DNA of 64,000 nucleotides from Bacillota bacterium (GCA_023410475.1 JAEYPS010000032.1:124001-188000); one strand, 5' to 3'. Numbered from the stretch's first letter, positions 32,521-41,751 are shown. Notes: a model not told the origin generated them from the letters alone. Made by a program: numbers and translations.

Positions 32521-33528
32521 ATGGATTTAGCGCGTATGGATATTATGATTTATACGGTACTGGTATCGTTTGTGATAGCGCTGGCGGCGGGATATGTCGG
32601 AGTGCCGCTGTTAAAGCGGCTCAAGTTCGGCCAGCAGGTGCGGGACGACGGGCCCAAAACGCATCTTTCCAAAGCAGGCACGCCCACGATGGGCGGCCTC
32701 ATCATAATGGTGGCCCTTGTGGCGTCAACACTGCTCTTCGGAACGGGCAATCTTTCGTTCATTTGGTTTTCTTTAGGTGTGACGATAGGCTTTTGCCTGA
32801 TAGGACTTATGGACGACCTTATCATCGTCGTCAGAAAACGCTCGCTCGGACTTAAGGCGTACCAGAAGATCATAGGGCAGGTGGGCATAGGGCTCATCGT
32901 CGCGTTCTTCGCTTACAACAACCCCTCGATAGGCTCAAAGCTTGTCGTTCCGTTCATAGGAGCGGAGTGGGATCTCGGGATATTTTATATCCCCTTCACG
33001 GTGATCGCGGTCGTGCTTATAGTCAACAGCGTCAACTTAACGGACGGGCTCGACGGGCTCGCCTCGGGCGTCACCATAATAAATTCCGCCGCGTATATGA
33101 TAATATTCTACGGGATACTTCAGCAGCTCTCGGGGCAGTATTTAAAGGCAGCCGACATCAGCAACATGATGGTGTTCACCGCCGCGCTTACGGGCGCGTG
33201 CCTGGGGTTCCTCCGGTTCAACACGTTTCCCGCGAAGGTATTCATGGGCGACACCGGGGCGTTCGCTCTTGGCGGAGCGCTTTCAGTAATAGTCGTTGTT
33301 TCAAGGCTTCAGCTTCTGCTTATAATAACGGGACTTATGTTCCTGCTTTCCTCTATATCGGTGATACTTCAGGTGGGATCTTATAAGCTTCGAAAAAAGA
33401 GGGTATTTAAGATGGCTCCGCTGCACCACCACTTTGAGCTCAAAGGCGTGCCCGAAACGAAGATAGTCGCGTTTTATATGCTGATAACTATTGTGCTCTG
33501 CATGGTAGGGATACTCTCGATAAACTGA
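32521..33528 (+). CDS. mraY: Phospho-N-acetylmuramoyl-pentapeptide transferase MraY
   Basis: A 335-residue membrane enzyme with about ten membrane segments. It shows the catalytic and nucleotide motifs GLMDDLIIVV, NLTDGLDGLASG and FMGDTGAFALGG, and the cytoplasmic histidine motif PLHHHFELKG. It makes lipid I. Confidence 0.96.
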   Translation: MDLARMDIMIYTVLVSFVIALAAGYVGVPLLKRLKFGQQVRDDGPKTHLSKAGTPTMGGLIIMVALVASTLLFGTGNLSFIWFSLGVTIGFCLIGLMDDLIIVVRKRSLGLKAYQKIIGQVGIGLIVAFFAYNNPSIGSKLVVPFIGAEWDLGIFYIPFTVIAVVLIVNSVNLTDGLDGLASGVTIINSAAYMIIFYGILQQLSGQYLKAADISNMMVFTAALTGACLGFLRFNTFPAKVFMGDTGAFALGGALSVIVVVSRLQLLLIITGLMFLLSSISVILQVGSYKLRKKRVFKMAPLHHHFELKGVPETKIVAFYMLITIVLCMVGILSIN

Positions 33529-33575
33529 CTTATCCCAACGTAAGCGCCGCAGCTTTCGGGACGGTGGAGATATTT

Positions 33576-34922
33576 ATGAAAGACAAAAGAGTAATGGTAG
33601 TGGGTATGGCAAAAAGCGGGATAGCCTGCGCAAGGCTGCTGCTTGAGCTTGGCGCAACGGTAACGCTGTATGACGCGAAGCCCATAGAATCATTTCCCGC
33701 GCATACGTTTGACGAGTTTGCGGGCAGGGCAAAGTTTGCTTTCGCGGCTGACCCCGGGCCGGAAGCGGCAAAAGCCGATATGCTTGTGTTAAGCCCCGGA
33801 GTCCCCACAGACCTTGAGTTTATCACCGACGCCATAAGCTTTGGAAAAAGCGTTATCGGAGAGATAGAGCTGGGGTATATATACTCTGAGGGAGAGTTCG
33901 TGGCTATTACGGGCACGAACGGCAAGACGACGACGACGGCGCTTACAGGAGAGGTGTTCAAAAACGCGGGGTTTAATACGCATGTCCTTGGAAATATAGG
34001 CGTGCCTATAGCGGGCGAAGCGCTCAAAACGAGACGGGGAGACATAATAGTCGCTGAGACCGCCGCACTGCAGCTCGAGACTATAGATACATTCAGGCCG
34101 CGCGCGTGCGCCGTGCTCAACATAACGCAAGACCACCTCAACAGATACGGCACGATGCAGAATTACACCGCCGCCAAGGAGCGCGTATTTGAGAACCAGA
34201 CGCAAGACGATTTTTGCGTGCTCAATTATGACAACGATATTGCCCGAGGCATGGCGGGCAAGCCAAGATCAAAAATAATTTGGTTTTCGCGTAAAGTTGT
34301 TATGGATTCCGGCGTATTTATAGATGAGGGCAACATAGTAAGCTTTGAGAATGACGGCGCTCATTTTATATGCCGGGCTGACGAGGTGAGGATACCGGGA
34401 GCGCACAACCTTGAGAACGCTCTCGCCTCTGCGGCGCTCGCGCGATGCTATAACATACCCGAAGCGGTTATAAGAAAGACGCTTCGGGAATTTCCCGGCG
34501 TCGAGCACAGGATAGAGTTTGTGCGCGAAGTCGACGGCGTCAGGTATATAAACGACTCGAAGGGTACGAACCCCGACTCCACCGAAAAAGCCGCCGCCGC
34601 GATGACAAGGCCGACTGTGATAATACTTGGCGGCTCAAGCAAAAACAACAGCTTTCTGCCTATGATAAAGGGATTCGGCGAAAACATAAAAGCGCTCGTA
34701 GCCATAGGCGAGACGCAGAACGACATTCTGGCAGACGCTGAAAAAGCAGGATTCAAAAATATACATACCGCCGGTTCTTTCAGGGAAGCGGTAGATAAAT
34801 CGAGGGTAATCGCCCGGGAAGGGTGGAACGTGCTGCTCTCTCCGGCGTGCGCAAGTTTCGACATGTTCGAGGACTACGAGCACAGGGGGAGGATGTTTAA
34901 GGAAATAGTAGGCTCTCTGTAG
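33576..34922 (+). CDS. murD: UDP-N-acetylmuramoylalanine-D-glutamate ligase MurD
   Basis: A 448-residue Mur ligase with N-terminal VVGMAKSGIACARLL, P-loop TGTNGKTTTTAL, LNITQDHLNRYGTM, and the C-terminal LGGSSKNNSF and LLSPACASFDMF motifs. It adds D-Glu to UDP-MurNAc-L-Ala. ATG at 33576 follows GGTGGAG. The gene overlaps neither neighbour. Confidence 0.96.
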   Translation: MKDKRVMVVGMAKSGIACARLLLELGATVTLYDAKPIESFPAHTFDEFAGRAKFAFAADPGPEAAKADMLVLSPGVPTDLEFITDAISFGKSVIGEIELGYIYSEGEFVAITGTNGKTTTTALTGEVFKNAGFNTHVLGNIGVPIAGEALKTRRGDIIVAETAALQLETIDTFRPRACAVLNITQDHLNRYGTMQNYTAAKERVFENQTQDDFCVLNYDNDIARGMAGKPRSKIIWFSRKVVMDSGVFIDEGNIVSFENDGAHFICRADEVRIPGAHNLENALASAALARCYNIPEAVIRKTLREFPGVEHRIEFVREVDGVRYINDSKGTNPDSTEKAAAAMTRPTVIILGGSSKNNSFLPMIKGFGENIKALVAIGETQNDILADAEKAGFKNIHTAGSFREAVDKSRVIAREGWNVLLSPACASFDMFEDYEHRGRMFKEIVGSL

Positions 34923-34931
34923 GAGGAAACG

Positions 34932-36035
34932 ATGGAAAGGCGCTCTTTCGACTATACGCTGCTGATTGTAACGATTATACTCGTGATGTTCGGAGCCGTA
35001 ATGGTGTTCAGCGCAAGCTATTATTACGCCGAAAACAGCGCCAACACAGGCTATAACGCCTATTTCTATTTCTGGAAACAGGTAACGGGAGCGGCTATGG
35101 GGCTCGTCGCGATGTTAGCCGCGATGTTTTTCGATTATAACAAGCTAAAGAAGCTTCGGTTCTGGATACTGGGAGCGGGGCTGCTGCTGATGGTGCTCGT
35201 GTTCGTGCCCGGCATAGGCATAGAGGTTAACGGCTCGAGGCGCTGGGTAAATCTTTACTTTCTTGATCTTCAGTCCGTAGAGGTGCTCAAATTCTCTTTG
35301 ATAGTGTTCATGGCGGCGAGCATATCAATAAACTCCGATAAGATGCAGTCGTTCAAGTACGGTATGCTGCCTTATCTATTGCTGCTCGGCGTCAGCGCCG
35401 TGCTTCTGTATCTGCAGCCGAATTTCAGCGCGGTGGTCACGCTGGCGCTTCTTATTTTCGTTATGATGCTTGTGGGGGGCGTTAAGCTTTTGCATTTTAT
35501 ACTGATGGGAGCGACGGGCCTAGCGGGGGGCGCTCTCGCCATGGTAGCTTTTGAATACCGTATGGACAGGATATTTGCGTTTTTGGATCCATGGAAATAT
35601 TCCGCGGACAAGAGCTATCAGCTGATACAGTCTATGTACTCCATAGGCTCGGGTGGCCTTTTTGGCTTGGGGCTCGGAAACTCGCGGCAGAAATTTCTGT
35701 TCCTGCCCTACAGCGAGTCGGACACCATATTCGCTATAGTCGCCGAAGAGCTGGGGTTTGTGGGAGCTATGCTCGTTATAATAGCCTTTGGCATACTGAT
35801 TTGGCGCGGAGTGCGTATAGCGCTCCGTGCCCCAAACACGTTCGGGATGCTGCTGGCGACGGGTATAACGGCGCTCATAGCCATTCAGACGTTTATAAAT
35901 ATCGGAGTTGTCACGGGCTGCGTTCCTCCCACGGGGGTGTCTTTGCCCTTCATCAGCGCAGGGAGAACGTCTCTTATAGTATTCATGGCCTCCATAGGTG
36001 TGCTGCTGAACATTTCAAGGCAGAGAACTGCCTAG
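34932..36035 (+). CDS. ftsW: FtsW/SpoVE-type lipid II polymerase (SEDS family)
   Basis: A 367-residue protein with about ten membrane segments and the SEDS pattern: NGSRRWVNLYFLDLQSVEVLKFS, FLDPWKYSADKSYQLIQS, and the C-terminal PPTGVSLPFISAGRTSLIV. It polymerises glycan strands together with the class B penicillin-binding protein upstream. SpoVE would be the sporulation paralogue; the sequence alone does not decide. Confidence 0.94.
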   Translation: MERRSFDYTLLIVTIILVMFGAVMVFSASYYYAENSANTGYNAYFYFWKQVTGAAMGLVAMLAAMFFDYNKLKKLRFWILGAGLLLMVLVFVPGIGIEVNGSRRWVNLYFLDLQSVEVLKFSLIVFMAASISINSDKMQSFKYGMLPYLLLLGVSAVLLYLQPNFSAVVTLALLIFVMMLVGGVKLLHFILMGATGLAGGALAMVAFEYRMDRIFAFLDPWKYSADKSYQLIQSMYSIGSGGLFGLGLGNSRQKFLFLPYSESDTIFAIVAEELGFVGAMLVIIAFGILIWRGVRIALRAPNTFGMLLATGITALIAIQTFINIGVVTGCVPPTGVSLPFISAGRTSLIVFMASIGVLLNISRQRTA

Positions 36036-36097
36036 CACACACCTTTTAACGGCCTGCATAAGATATTAGTATGTGATATATATGCGGGGGGGCCAAG

Positions 36098-37351
36098 ATG
36101 GCAAAATTAATAATAAACGGTGGTGCCAGGCTTGAGGGGGAGCTTAGCATTCAGGGCGCAAAAAACGCGGCGCTTCCGGTGTTTGCAGCCGCTTTGCTTA
36201 CTGAAGAACCGGTGACGATATATAACTGGCCGGCTATATCCGATGTTTACCATATGCTGTCTATACTGGAGCATATCGGCGCTTATGTTGAATATGAAAA
36301 AGACAGACTGATAATAGATACGCAAAGAGCGCTGCGATGGGAGATGCCCGACCGGCTGGCAAAGGAGATACGCTCTTCTATATTTATGATGGGCCCGATA
36401 CTCGCGCGCTTCAAGATGGCGAGGTTTACGTACCCCGGGGGCTGCGAGATAGGCACAAGGCCGATAGATCTTCACCTGAGGGGCCTTAAGAACCTCGGCG
36501 TCAATGTTACCGAGGCAGGCGGCCATATAATGTGCGAGGGTAAAAAGCTTCACGGTGGCGACGTACATCTCGATTATCCGAGCGTGGGGGCTACCGAAAA
36601 CCTGATGATGGCGGCGGCGCTCGCTCCCGGCAATACGGTCATAAGAAACGCCGCGAGAGAGCCCGAGATTGTAGAGCTTCAAAACGTGCTCAATCTTATG
36701 GGAAGCAACGTTAAAGGAGCTGGTACAAGCAATATCTATATAGAGGGCAAGAGCCGGCTGGGCGGCTTTACCTATACGTGCATACCCGACAGGATAGTGG
36801 CCGGAACGTTTATGGTAGCCGCTGTGGTTACGGAAGGCAAAATAACCCTTAAAAACATTATACCCGAACACCTTTTCGCGCTTACGGCAAAGCTTAAGGA
36901 AGCCGGCGCGAAGATAAAGGTCTACGAGGACGCCATTACCGTTGAGGGTGAGGGAAGGCCTCGGGAGATGCACTTGATTGAAACAGGGCCATATCCCGGG
37001 TTCCCGACAGATATGCAGGCGCAGATGTGTACCGCCGCCAGCATAGCGAAGGGTACGAGCATAATTGTAGAGAGCGTATTTGACAACAGGCTTAAGCACG
37101 TAAGCGAACTGCTGCGCATGGGTGCCAATATTGTAACAAAGAGTAACGTCGCCATAATAAAGGGTGTGGAGTATCTTCACGGCGCAGAGGTCACCGCTAT
37201 GGACCTTAGGGGAGGAGCGGCGCTGGTGCTTGCGGGATTATGCGCGCAAGGCAGGACTGTTGTCGACCAGGCGAAACTCATAGACAGGGGGTATGAGACA
37301 TTCGAATCCGAGCTCAAAAGCCTCGGGGCGGATATAAGAAGGGAGGATTAG
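36098..37351 (+). CDS. murA: UDP-N-acetylglucosamine 1-carboxyvinyltransferase MurA
   Basis: A 417-residue EPSP-synthase-fold enzyme starting with ALQ-type GAKNAALPVFAAALL. The catalytic cysteine C116 in PGGCEIGTRPIDLHL is the fosfomycin target. FPTDMQAQ and the C-terminal DRGYETFESELKSLGA are also present. It performs the first committed step of peptidoglycan synthesis. Its place between ftsW and ftsQ is common in Clostridia. Confidence 0.96.
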   Translation: MAKLIINGGARLEGELSIQGAKNAALPVFAAALLTEEPVTIYNWPAISDVYHMLSILEHIGAYVEYEKDRLIIDTQRALRWEMPDRLAKEIRSSIFMMGPILARFKMARFTYPGGCEIGTRPIDLHLRGLKNLGVNVTEAGGHIMCEGKKLHGGDVHLDYPSVGATENLMMAAALAPGNTVIRNAAREPEIVELQNVLNLMGSNVKGAGTSNIYIEGKSRLGGFTYTCIPDRIVAGTFMVAAVVTEGKITLKNIIPEHLFALTAKLKEAGAKIKVYEDAITVEGEGRPREMHLIETGPYPGFPTDMQAQMCTAASIAKGTSIIVESVFDNRLKHVSELLRMGANIVTKSNVAIIKGVEYLHGAEVTAMDLRGGAALVLAGLCAQGRTVVDQAKLIDRGYETFESELKSLGADIRRED

Positions 37352-37354
37352 CCT

Positions 37355-38065
37355 TTGAGGGGAAAGAAAGCGCTTAAAGTTTTATCTGCTATCATACTTC
37401 TTTTCGCGCTTCTGTTTGTGGCATTCCAAATCTTGCATGTGAGAAGAATAACCGTTACCGGATGTGAAACGCGGACGGAAGAAGAGATAATCGCTTTGTC
37501 TGGCCTTGTGACAGACGTCAGCATTTTCAGCGTCGATACCGCAAAGGCGGCAGAAGCGCTATTAGCCGATCCTTACATAAAGCCCGTCAGCGTATCGGTT
37601 ATCTACCCCGACTGTGTGAATATTGAAATCAAAGAGCGCAAAGAGGCTGCCTTTATAAAAAAAGACGACGCCCTGCTGATTATAGACGATGAGTGCTGGC
37701 TGCTGGATATTCGTACAAATACGGATAACGTGCCGTACCCGCAGGCGCTCGGAATAAATATGGACGAGCTTAACGTCGGGCAGCGGCTGGGAGCGGCCGA
37801 AGATTTTCAGCTGGAAGTGCTCTCGAAAGTGTTAAAGCAGGCAAATGAGAGGGGCGTGGGGCTTGTAAGCGTAGACGTATCTTATGCCGCAGGCGTTATT
37901 CTTGTTATCAAAGAGGGGTTCACGGCGCAAATTGGCGACGACACACGGCTCGAAACTAAGTTTGAGCTGTTGAGATCTGCCGTGAAAGAACTGGCAGATA
38001 TGGGCAAAACAGGAGGAAGAATAAATGTTGCATCCGGCTCAAAACCTTATTACCGTGAAAAATGA
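37355..38065 (+). CDS. ftsQ: Cell division protein FtsQ/DivIB
   Basis: A 236-residue bitopic protein. It has a membrane segment at residues 8-26, a POTRA domain at about 28-98 (FQILHVRRITVTGCETRTEEEI) and the beta domain to the end (YPQALGINMDELNVGQRLG). It joins FtsL and DivIC at the septum. Start is TTG at 37355 after GGGAGGATTAG, three bases from the murA stop. Confidence 0.9.
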   Translation: MRGKKALKVLSAIILLFALLFVAFQILHVRRITVTGCETRTEEEIIALSGLVTDVSIFSVDTAKAAEALLADPYIKPVSVSVIYPDCVNIEIKERKEAAFIKKDDALLIIDDECWLLDIRTNTDNVPYPQALGINMDELNVGQRLGAAEDFQLEVLSKVLKQANERGVGLVSVDVSYAAGVILVIKEGFTAQIGDDTRLETKFELLRSAVKELADMGKTGGRINVASGSKPYYREK

Positions 38066-38183
38066 TGCAAATGTATTGTTATTTCCTGCAAACATGCTAT
38101 TATTAATTTGGGGTTTTTTATGCTGTCATAATATATTATATATTGATGCCGGGCGCGGTATTGCCATCGGCGCTGCGCGGGCG

Positions 38184-38201
38184 CCGAAAGAACGCTTTCG
38201 G
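38184..38201 (+). promoter_or_regulatory. Hairpin 1 in the ftsQ-ftsA gap
   Basis: Perfect 7-bp stem CCGAAAG/CTTTCGG with an AACG loop and no T-run. It is one of three hairpins stacked before ftsA. Confidence 0.45.
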
Positions 38202-38213
38202 TAAATTTGCGGG

Positions 38214-38241
38214 GCCTCAAAAAGCGAGACTTATTGAGGCT
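38214..38241 (+). promoter_or_regulatory. Hairpin 2 in the ftsQ-ftsA gap
   Basis: GCCTCAA pairs with TTGAGGC around AAAGCGAGACTTA. It stands directly before the repeat copy C. Confidence 0.45.
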
Positions 38242-38250
38242 GTGACATTG

Positions 38251-38289
38251 GCTTCAAAAAGCCGTGACGCTTTTTGGGGTGTGTGAGGG
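38251..38289 (+). repeat. Dispersed palindromic repeat, copy C (partial)
   Basis: CAAAAAGCC-GTGA-CGCTTTTTGGGGTGTG matches the core and right flank of copies A and B but lacks the left flank. It ends 17 bases before the ftsA start codon. Confidence 0.65.
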
Positions 38290-38305
38290 GATTAATGTTT
38301 GCGTT

Positions 38306-39490
38306 ATGAGGAATATTACGGCTGCTATTGAATTCGGCACGTCCAAGGTGATATGTATTATCGGGCGCGGCAAATCGATAGGCCGGTTCGAGGTATTAGG
38401 CTCAGGCGTCGCAAGCTACGAGGGTATAAAGGGTGGAAGATGGGTAAAGCCCTGCAATGTAGAAGATGCGGTCTCGAAGGCGCTTTACATTGCTGAAAGG
38501 AAAGCCAGGAAACGCGTCAAGGAAGTATATATCGGAATCCCCGGGGTTTTTTGCAAGGTGGTCTGCCAGGAGGGTTTCGCGTCCGTAGGCAGCGGATATG
38601 TGACACAGCAGAATGTTGACGAGTTTATACGAAGCGCCGAGGAATTCTATGATGACCCGAAATACGCCATAGTCTCAGGCAGCCCGGTATACTTTATGCT
38701 CGACGACGGAGAACGTTATATTGACGTGATAGGCAGCAGGACAAGCCAGCTTCGGGGCAAGGTAGCGTTCATACTTGTGAGGAAGCAGTATATCAAGGAT
38801 GTCAGCGATGTTCTGATGAGAGCTGGTGTAAAGGTAAGAGGCTGCATACCCGAAATACTCGCGGAGAGCCTTTTCCTCGTTCCCGCGGAAGAGCGGGATG
38901 CAAGCGCGGTGCTGCTGAACGTAGGGTTTTATGACACGAACGTCACCGTTGTCTACGGGGACGCTGTAGTTTATAACAGAACGATACACGCCGGGGGAAT
39001 GCACATAACAAACGATCTTTCGCTTGTGCTGAGCATAGACCTTGATATGGCGGAACAGCTCAAAAAGCAGTACTCTTTTGGGCTTGAAAATACTGGCACA
39101 AAGTTATATGATTATGCTAGGCCCAAGGGCGGAGGCAGAGTGGAAAAGTTCAGCCACTCGCTGGTATCTGAAATAATCGAAGCGCGGGTGGAGCATCTTT
39201 GCCATCTTATATACGAAGCGTTCGAGCACAGCCCTATATCCATCGCGAGAAGGACAAGGATATTCCTGTCGGGCGGAGGGCTGTCGATGATGAAAGGGGC
39301 AAAGGATATACTCGGGCGGCTGCTTAAAAGGCAGGTGCGCTCGGCCAGGATAGAGGCGCCGCAGCTTTCGACGCCAAACTATTACACCGCTCTCGCGCTG
39401 CTCGATTATGTGTTTGAGGGCGAATATACAGATGAGGGAAAAGGCGCAAAGCTTTTAAAACGGTTATCGGATAAAATGTATGATAGATGA
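38306..39490 (+). CDS. ftsA: Cell division protein FtsA
   Basis: A 394-residue actin-fold protein: phosphate-1 motif AAIEFGTSKVICIIG, the SHS2/1C domain at about 80-160, phosphate-2 VLLNVGFYDTNVTVV, adenosine motif IFLSGGGLSMMKG, and a basic amphipathic C-terminus (AKLLKRLSDKMYDR) that would anchor FtsZ to the membrane. ATG 38306 gives the family N-terminus but has no close ribosome binding site; the GAGGGG upstream is too far away. A start at an upstream GTG would run into the repeat. Confidence 0.9.
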   Translation: MRNITAAIEFGTSKVICIIGRGKSIGRFEVLGSGVASYEGIKGGRWVKPCNVEDAVSKALYIAERKARKRVKEVYIGIPGVFCKVVCQEGFASVGSGYVTQQNVDEFIRSAEEFYDDPKYAIVSGSPVYFMLDDGERYIDVIGSRTSQLRGKVAFILVRKQYIKDVSDVLMRAGVKVRGCIPEILAESLFLVPAEERDASAVLLNVGFYDTNVTVVYGDAVVYNRTIHAGGMHITNDLSLVLSIDLDMAEQLKKQYSFGLENTGTKLYDYARPKGGGRVEKFSHSLVSEIIEARVEHLCHLIYEAFEHSPISIARRTRIFLSGGGLSMMKGAKDILGRLLKRQVRSARIEAPQLSTPNYYTALALLDYVFEGEYTDEGKGAKLLKRLSDKMYDR

Positions 39491-39513
39491 CTGTCAGCTT
39501 AAGGGGGAATAAT

Positions 39514-40653
39514 ATGCCATTAGAGATCGACGTCGAAAAAGACAGCATTGCGAAAATCAAAGTGATAGGGGTCGGAGGTGCGGGCGGAAACGCCGTTAAC
39601 CGCATGATCGAGCACGGGCTGACCGGCGCGGAATTTTTCGCCGTGAACACGGACAAGCAGGCGCTCCTGTTGTCGAGGGCAAAAAACAAGGTACAGATCG
39701 GTGAGAAGCTGACGGGTGGTCTTGGGGTTGGCGGCGACCCTGCCATCGGAAGGCGCGCCGCTGAAGAGAGCATAGAAGAGCTGACCGAGATGGTGGAAGG
39801 GTCCAATCTTATATATATCGCGGCGGGCCTCGGTGGAGGCACGGGTACGGGGTCTGCTCCTGTAATAGCGGAGCTCGCGAGGCAAAAGCATATACTCACG
39901 GTAGCTGTCGTCACGATGCCATTCCTGTTTGAGGGAGCCCAAAGGATAACGCGTGCAAAAGACGGTTACGAGTGCCTCAAGGAGGCCGTTGATACGATAG
40001 TCACTATCCCTAACGACAAACTGCTGCAGGTAATTGGTAAGGGCACCTCGATGCTCGAAGCGTTCCGTGTGGCAGACGACGTGCTTAGGCAGGGCATACA
40101 GGGGATAACCGAGCTTATTGTAAAGCCCGCCCTTGTCAATCTCGACTTTGCGGACGTGCGTACGGTAATGTCCGAGAGAGGCATTGCGCATATGGGCATA
40201 GGCGTTGGCTACGGCGACAACAAAACCATGGACGCAGCCAAGCAGGCTATACAGAGCCCGCTTTTAGAGACGAGCATCGAGGGAGCGCGCGGCATACTCT
40301 ACAATGTTACGGGCGACCCGACCATGAGCCTGCTCGAGATAGAGGAGGCCGCAAACCTCATACGCCAGGCTGCGGACCCGGAGGCAAATATATTCTTCGG
40401 AGCGGATACCGACGATACGCTTGAGGACGAGGTGCGTATAACGGTCATCGCCACGGGGTTCAACGGCGTCAAAAAGCCCAAGATAGCCGTAAAGGAAGAG
40501 ATAGACGTTCCCGACAACAGCATGGACGACGACGACTTTGTGCCCATAAAACCAGAAAAGCAAGGGCCGATACTCGGCAGCTTCGCCGATACGAGCAACG
40601 ACCTTGACATACCGCCCTTCCTCAGAAGAAAGCGCACAAAGAGGGATTTCTGA
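39514..40653 (+). CDS. ftsZ: Cell division GTPase FtsZ
   Basis: A 379-residue tubulin homologue with IKVIGVGGAGGNAVNRM, the GTP signature GGGTGTGSAPVIA, NDKLLQV and the T7-loop region NLDFADVRTVM. A linker leads to the C-terminal peptide DLDIPPFLRRK, which binds FtsA. ATG 39514 follows AAGGGGGAAT; the upstream ATG at 39487 overlaps the ftsA stop and has no such site. Confidence 0.97.
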   Translation: MPLEIDVEKDSIAKIKVIGVGGAGGNAVNRMIEHGLTGAEFFAVNTDKQALLLSRAKNKVQIGEKLTGGLGVGGDPAIGRRAAEESIEELTEMVEGSNLIYIAAGLGGGTGTGSAPVIAELARQKHILTVAVVTMPFLFEGAQRITRAKDGYECLKEAVDTIVTIPNDKLLQVIGKGTSMLEAFRVADDVLRQGIQGITELIVKPALVNLDFADVRTVMSERGIAHMGIGVGYGDNKTMDAAKQAIQSPLLETSIEGARGILYNVTGDPTMSLLEIEEAANLIRQAADPEANIFFGADTDDTLEDEVRITVIATGFNGVKKPKIAVKEEIDVPDNSMDDDDFVPIKPEKQGPILGSFADTSNDLDIPPFLRRKRTKRDF

Positions 40654-40671
40654 TTATATTCAAGACTCTTA

Positions 40672-40699
40672 AAGGCTCACTTAAATGTGGGCTTTTTTG
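40672..40699 (+). terminator. Terminator at the end of the dcw cluster
   Basis: AAGGCTCAC pairs with GTGGGCTTT (with G-T pairs) around TTAAAT and is followed by TTTTTTG. Confidence 0.75.
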
Positions 40700-40730
40700 T
40701 TGCCGCAAGACAGTCAACACCAATATTGCG

Positions 40731-40759
40731 TTGTTATAGAAGCAAGATAAGTGTATAAT
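40731..40759 (+). promoter_or_regulatory. Promoter of the psuK-psuG operon
   Basis: TTGTTA at 40731-40736 and TATAAT at 40754-40759 with a 17-base spacer. The expected start of transcription is near 40766, almost at the psuK ATG. Confidence 0.65.
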
Positions 40760-40768
40760 CATTTCCTG

Positions 40769-41701
40769 ATGAAAGATTTTCGAAAGAACACATACGCTGC
40801 GGTTATAGGCGGCTTGAATATCGATATATGCGGCAGGCCACACAGTCCGATAATAGACCGCGACTCGAATCCCGGAACGATCACCACATCTGTAGGTGGT
40901 GTAGGCCGGAACATCGCGCACAATCTTTGCCTGCTCGGAGTGAGAGTCAAGCTATTAACAGCGCTCGGAAGCGACGCGGAGGCGGGATATGCGGCGGATA
41001 GCTGTGACGCGCTGGGGATAGACATATCGCATTCGCGTATCGTTTCGGGAGCGGCGTCATCGCGCTATATGTTCATTACGGACGATAACGGCGATATGCG
41101 GCTGGCGGTAAACGACATGAGTATATACGAGAACATGACGCCGGATTATATAGATAGCATGCTGGACGTGATAAACGGCGCGGGCGTATGTATAGCAGAC
41201 GCCAACATACCTCAGGAATCACTTGAATACCTCGCGGAAAACTGCTCCGTGCCGCTTATCATAGACCCGGTATCCGCCGCGAAATCATATAGGATCAAAA
41301 ATATTATCGGCAAGCTGCATACGCTCAAGCCCAACATCATCGAAGCGAAGGCTTTGACAGGCATTGCTATATCTGATAAGAGTTCGCTTGGCGCGGCTGC
41401 CGATAAGCTTGTTTCGACCGGCCTTGAAAGAGTATTCATAACTATGGGCAAAGACGGCGTATTATACGCCGACAAAACCCAGCGCGGGCTGCTGCCCTGC
41501 CTGCCTCATACCATGGTGAACACGACAGGGGCAGGCGACAGCTTTACGGCCGCGGCGGGATGGGCGCTGATGAACGGGCTTTCGATAAGAGACACCGCAA
41601 AAGCGGGGCTTGCCGCGTCGGCGATATGCCTCGAGAGCGCAGAGGCTGTAAACAAAAATCTAAGCTGCGAATCGCTTCTTGAGAGAAGCGGGATAGCGTA
41701 G
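40769..41701 (+). CDS. psuK: PfkB-family kinase, probably pseudouridine kinase
   Basis: A 310-residue ribokinase-fold protein: AVIGGLNIDICGRP, TTSVGGVGRNIAHNLCLLG, KPNIIEAKALTG and the anion-hole motif NTTGAGDSFTAAAGWAL. Followed by psuG, it should phosphorylate pseudouridine to its 5'-phosphate. No ribosome binding site precedes ATG 40769, and the promoter -10 ends only 9 bases before it, so the mRNA may be nearly leaderless. A GTG at 40751 would lie inside the promoter. Confidence 0.9.
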   Translation: MKDFRKNTYAAVIGGLNIDICGRPHSPIIDRDSNPGTITTSVGGVGRNIAHNLCLLGVRVKLLTALGSDAEAGYAADSCDALGIDISHSRIVSGAASSRYMFITDDNGDMRLAVNDMSIYENMTPDYIDSMLDVINGAGVCIADANIPQESLEYLAENCSVPLIIDPVSAAKSYRIKNIIGKLHTLKPNIIEAKALTGIAISDKSSLGAAADKLVSTGLERVFITMGKDGVLYADKTQRGLLPCLPHTMVNTTGAGDSFTAAAGWALMNGLSIRDTAKAGLAASAICLESAEAVNKNLSCESLLERSGIA

Positions 41702-41751
41702 CTGCCCGCACCCTGAAAAAACCCTGAAGCCTTTGAGAAAGAGAGAGCACC

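Noticed and set aside
36107..37180. 357-codon minus-strand frame opposite murA
   Set aside because: Antisense shadow of a well-conserved gene with catalytic motifs on the plus strand.
38306..38350. FtsA phosphate-1 motif with Glu instead of Asp as a defect
   Set aside because: Glu at this place is also found in functional FtsA proteins such as that of E. coli, so it is not unusual.
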